A DNA stretch of 64,000 bases, taken from the NCBI RefSeq assembly GCF_002902965.1, contig NZ_CP026107.1:1302001-1366000 (forward strand), in the 5' to 3' direction. This document shows positions 61,894 to 64,000 of this stretch, one piece after another (within the stretch, counting starts at the first letter, position 1; each line of letters starts with the position of its first letter). Position numbers and translations under genes: made by a program. The notes beneath the pieces are model-generated. The model had not been told where the DNA came from. It saw only the letters and a program-made list of their open reading frames with translations, and did no database searches. This stretch comes from Paraburkholderia hospita. GTDB taxonomy: Bacteria > Pseudomonadota > Gammaproteobacteria > Burkholderiales > Burkholderiaceae.

Positions 61894-62711
61894 AGCCCGC
61901 AGCCTTCGACTACGTACGCGCCATGACAACGCACGAAGCGCTCGACGTGCTCGCGCAAAGCGGCGAAGACGCGCGCGTGCTGGCGGGCGGTCAATCGCTG
62001 ATGGCCGTGCTGAACATGCGGCTCGCGCAACCGCGCGTGCTCGTCGACATCTCGCGCACTGACGAACTGAACGCCGTGCGCGTGGATCGCGATGCGCGCC
62101 GTCTCGTCGTGAGCGCAGCGGCGACGCAAGGCAGCGTCGAATGGCGCGCGACGCTGCGTGACGAAGTGCCGTTGCTCGCGAAGGCCTTCCCGCACATCTC
62201 GCACTTTCAGATCCGCAATCGCGGCACTGTGTGCGGCTCGATCGCGCATGCGGACCCGAGCGCGGAATTGCCGCTCGTACTGACGGCCCTTGGCGGCGAT
62301 GTGCTGCTGCGCTCGAAAAAGAAGCAACGCACCGTGTCGGCAAACGACTTCTTTCAGGGCATGTTGATGACCGCCCGCGAGCCGGACGAACTGGTCGAAG
62401 CAGTGCGCTTCCCGCTGAAGGAGCCGGGCGAGCGCTTTGGGTTCACGGAATGCTCGGCACGTCACGGCGACTTCGCAATGGTCGCGTGCGCCGCCGTCGT
62501 CACGGACGACGCGATACGGATCGCCGTGGGCGGCGTCGCGGACCGGCCGAAGGTCGAGTGCTGGCCACGTCTGCAAGGCGACGACCTGCGCGGTGCACTG
62601 AACGATTTGAGCTGGAAACTGGGCGCGCAGGACGATGCACATATCAGCGCGAAGTACCGCCGTCATCTGGTTCGCGAACTCGGATGGCGCGTGATCGAGG
62701 AGGCCAAGTGA
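61890..62711 (+). CDS. hmfB: Molybdenum hydroxylase FAD-binding (medium) subunit
   Basis: This protein has 273 residues. ATG 61890 overlaps the large subunit stop (ATGA), with AGGAGGC just upstream. FAD-binding motifs: ARVLAGGQSLMAVLNMRLAQ and QIRNRGTVCGSIAHADPSAELPLVLTALGG, typical of CoxM/FAD_binding_5; the C-terminal CO-dehydrogenase flavoprotein domain is SARHGDFAMVACAAVV. It passes electrons from the iron-sulfur subunit to an acceptor. Confidence 0.88.
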   Translation: MKPAAFDYVRAMTTHEALDVLAQSGEDARVLAGGQSLMAVLNMRLAQPRVLVDISRTDELNAVRVDRDARRLVVSAAATQGSVEWRATLRDEVPLLAKAFPHISHFQIRNRGTVCGSIAHADPSAELPLVLTALGGDVLLRSKKKQRTVSANDFFQGMLMTAREPDELVEAVRFPLKEPGERFGFTECSARHGDFAMVACAAVVTDDAIRIAVGGVADRPKVECWPRLQGDDLRGALNDLSWKLGAQDDAHISAKYRRHLVRELGWRVIEEAK

Positions 62712-63244
62712 GCAAATCCACACCGTACGTCATGCGGCACGGCGAACAGCACGCCGTCACGCTGACGCTCAATGGCCGCGAGCGCAGCGGCCATTGCGAA
62801 ACCCGCGAGTTGTTGTCCGATTTTCTGCGTCATGAGCTCGGCGCGACGGGCACGCACGTCGGCTGCGAACATGGCGTGTGCGGTGCGTGCACCGTGCATG
62901 TCGATGGCGTCGCGGCCCGTTCGTGCCTGATGCTCGCGGTACAAGCCGACGGACGACGCGTCGATACCGTCGAAGGGCTCGCCCCCGCGCAGACGCTCGG
63001 CGATCTGCAACAGGCGTTCTCGCGGCATCACGCGTTGCAGTGCGGCTTCTGCACGGCGGGCATCCTGATGTCGTGCGCGGACTTTTTACAGCGTGTGCCT
63101 GATCCGACGGAAGAACAGGTGCGCGAGATGCTGTCGGGCCACATCTGCCGCTGTACGGGCTATACGCCGATCGTCGCCGCCGTGCTCGACTGCGCGGCGC
63201 AGCGCAGGGCGCAGTGCGCGGACACGGAGGCCGAACATGCTTGA
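62708..63244 (+). CDS. hmfC: Molybdenum hydroxylase 2Fe-2S (small) subunit
   Basis: This protein has 178 residues from GTG 62708, overlapping the medium subunit stop (GTGA). The plant-type ferredoxin cluster is GCEHGVCGACTVHVDG with a fourth Cys in RSCLM. The second cluster is CGFCTAGILMSC and HICRCTGY. This completes the L-M-S enzyme. The last 15 residues are polar and not conserved. Confidence 0.92.
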   Translation: MSKSTPYVMRHGEQHAVTLTLNGRERSGHCETRELLSDFLRHELGATGTHVGCEHGVCGACTVHVDGVAARSCLMLAVQADGRRVDTVEGLAPAQTLGDLQQAFSRHHALQCGFCTAGILMSCADFLQRVPDPTEEQVREMLSGHICRCTGYTPIVAAVLDCAAQRRAQCADTEAEHA

Positions 63245-64000
63245 TCTCGGCCGCACGTTTCTGCAAAGCGTGGAGCGCAGCCCGAATGCGCTGGCGCTCG
63301 TCGACGGCGAGTTTCGCGTCACTTACGCGCAATGGCACGGGCTGATTCTGCAAGCGGCGCACGGTCTGCGCGAACTGGGTCTCGCGCATGGCGACCGTCT
63401 GCTCGTCGTGCTGCAAAACCGCTGGGAAATGGCGACGCTGCACTGGGCCTGCCAGTTCGCGGGCATCGTCATCGTGCCGCTCAACTGGCGCGCGAAGCCC
63501 GACGAACTCGACTATTGCGTGAGCGACGCGGGCGTGAAGGCGATCGTCTACGAACCCGTCAGCGCTGAAGCCGTGATGCAAAGCCCCGCCGCGCAGAAGG
63601 TGCCGCGCATCGCGCTAGATGATGCGCCGGGACGCACCGCATCGATCGACGTGCTGCTCGCAGTTCAAACGGGTCACGCACCCGAAAGCATCGAAACGAC
63701 GCCGACGCACGCCTCTGCCGACGACTACTCGCTGATCCTTTACACATCCGGCACGACGGGCAAGGCCAAAGGCGTGCCGCGCCGACACCGGCACGAGCGC
63801 GCTGCAGCGCTCGCGCATGTGGCGCAGAACCTCTATCGGCATGGCGAGCGCACGCTCGGCGTGATGCCGCTCTATCACACGATGGGCGTGCGCTCGCTGC
63901 TTTCGATGGCGCTCGTCGATGGCTTGTTCGTCTGCGTGCGCCGCTGGAATGCGCGCCTCGCGCTCGATTCGATTGCGCAATACAAGCTCTCGTGCCTCTA
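63237..64000 (+). CDS. hmfD: Acyl-CoA synthetase (2-furoyl-CoA synthetase-like), partial
   Basis: The first 254 residues of an AMP-dependent ligase, cut by the window end and overlapping the small subunit by 8 bp. LVDGEFRVTYAQWHGLILQA, then VPLNWRAKPDELDYCVSDAG and the phosphate-binding loop YTSGTTGKAKGVPRRHRH are class features, followed by LGVMPLYHTMGVRSLLSMAL. In the Cupriavidus order a furoyl-CoA synthetase (HmfD) follows the dehydrogenase subunits, and it forms 2-furoyl-CoA from furoate, CoA and ATP. The C-terminal half and any HmfE hydrolase lie outside the window. Confidence 0.8.
   Translation, partial: MLDLGRTFLQSVERSPNALALVDGEFRVTYAQWHGLILQAAHGLRELGLAHGDRLLVVLQNRWEMATLHWACQFAGIVIVPLNWRAKPDELDYCVSDAGVKAIVYEPVSAEAVMQSPAAQKVPRIALDDAPGRTASIDVLLAVQTGHAPESIETTPTHASADDYSLILYTSGTTGKAKGVPRRHRHERAAALAHVAQNLYRHGERTLGVMPLYHTMGVRSLLSMALVDGLFVCVRRWNARLALDSIAQYKLSCL

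Noticed and set aside
1..64000. CRISPR arrays, tRNA and rRNA genes
   Set aside because: No regularly spaced repeats, tRNA cloverleaf segments or rRNA-like stretches were recognised on reading the window.

Overview
The window reads as chromosome of a Burkholderiales bacterium, most likely Paraburkholderia, Caballeronia or a close relative. The evidence is the high GC, the H-NS proteins with the Burkholderia-type C-terminal domain, a DUF4148-like lipoprotein, a catabolic cluster that looks like the Cupriavidus/Paraburkholderia furoate (hmf) genes, and many LysR/IclR regulators beside catabolic operons. No rRNA, tRNA or CRISPR array was recognised.

Layout. (1) 1-4483: an IclR regulator, divergent from an amino-acid-type ABC uptake operon (binding protein, permease, ATPase) that ends in a DAO-family FAD oxidoreductase. 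(2) 4484-12600: single genes separated by long spacers: a K+-channel-like protein, a DASS anion transporter broken by one extra base in a homopolymer, a SABATH-type carboxyl methyltransferase (a family best known from plants), a metallo-beta-lactamase-fold protein with a ferredoxin-like N-terminus, and PBP7 (pbpG). (3) 13041-25600: H-NS-like genes and cold-shock genes. An H-NS/cspA pair occurs twice, about 10.7 kb apart, and each H-NS copy is damaged at the opposite end. Between the copies lies a four-gene cell-envelope operon: OmpA-like lipoprotein, polytopic membrane protein, VWA-like periplasmic protein and CAP-domain lipoprotein. (4) 25743-32800: DUF1223 and YkgJ genes, small hypothetical genes, decayed genes, and an intact IS4-family (IS50-like) element directly upstream of a secreted DUF995-like gene. 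(5) 32803-48480: UPF0182, a beta-carbonic-anhydrase-like protein, a DUF2182/DUF1326 pair with a divergent GlxA-type regulator, a small gene behind two overlapping LexA boxes, a papain-like-fold candidate, UspA, an RMD1/DUF155 protein, lipoproteins, and a run of small cysteine-bearing or unknown genes. (6) 48591-50615: an IS3-family element inserted beside or inside an older ISNCY transposase remnant. (7) 51251-64000: aromatic and furan catabolism. A LigJ/LigK-type pair with an MFS transporter completes the lower 4,5-cleavage pathway (4-oxalomesaconate to pyruvate plus oxaloacetate). Two LysR regulators follow, then a tightly overlapping six-gene operon (UbiD, UbiX, three molybdenum-hydroxylase subunits, CoA ligase) whose order and content fit conversion of 2,5-furandicarboxylate to 2-furoate, 2-furoyl-CoA and 5-hydroxy-2-furoyl-CoA.

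The middle of the window is an accessory-like region with fossil transposases (ISNCY, IS5, IS630), pseudogenes and long empty spacers. The two ends are compact catabolic operons. All calls rest on reading the sequence and on recognised motifs; no database search was run.
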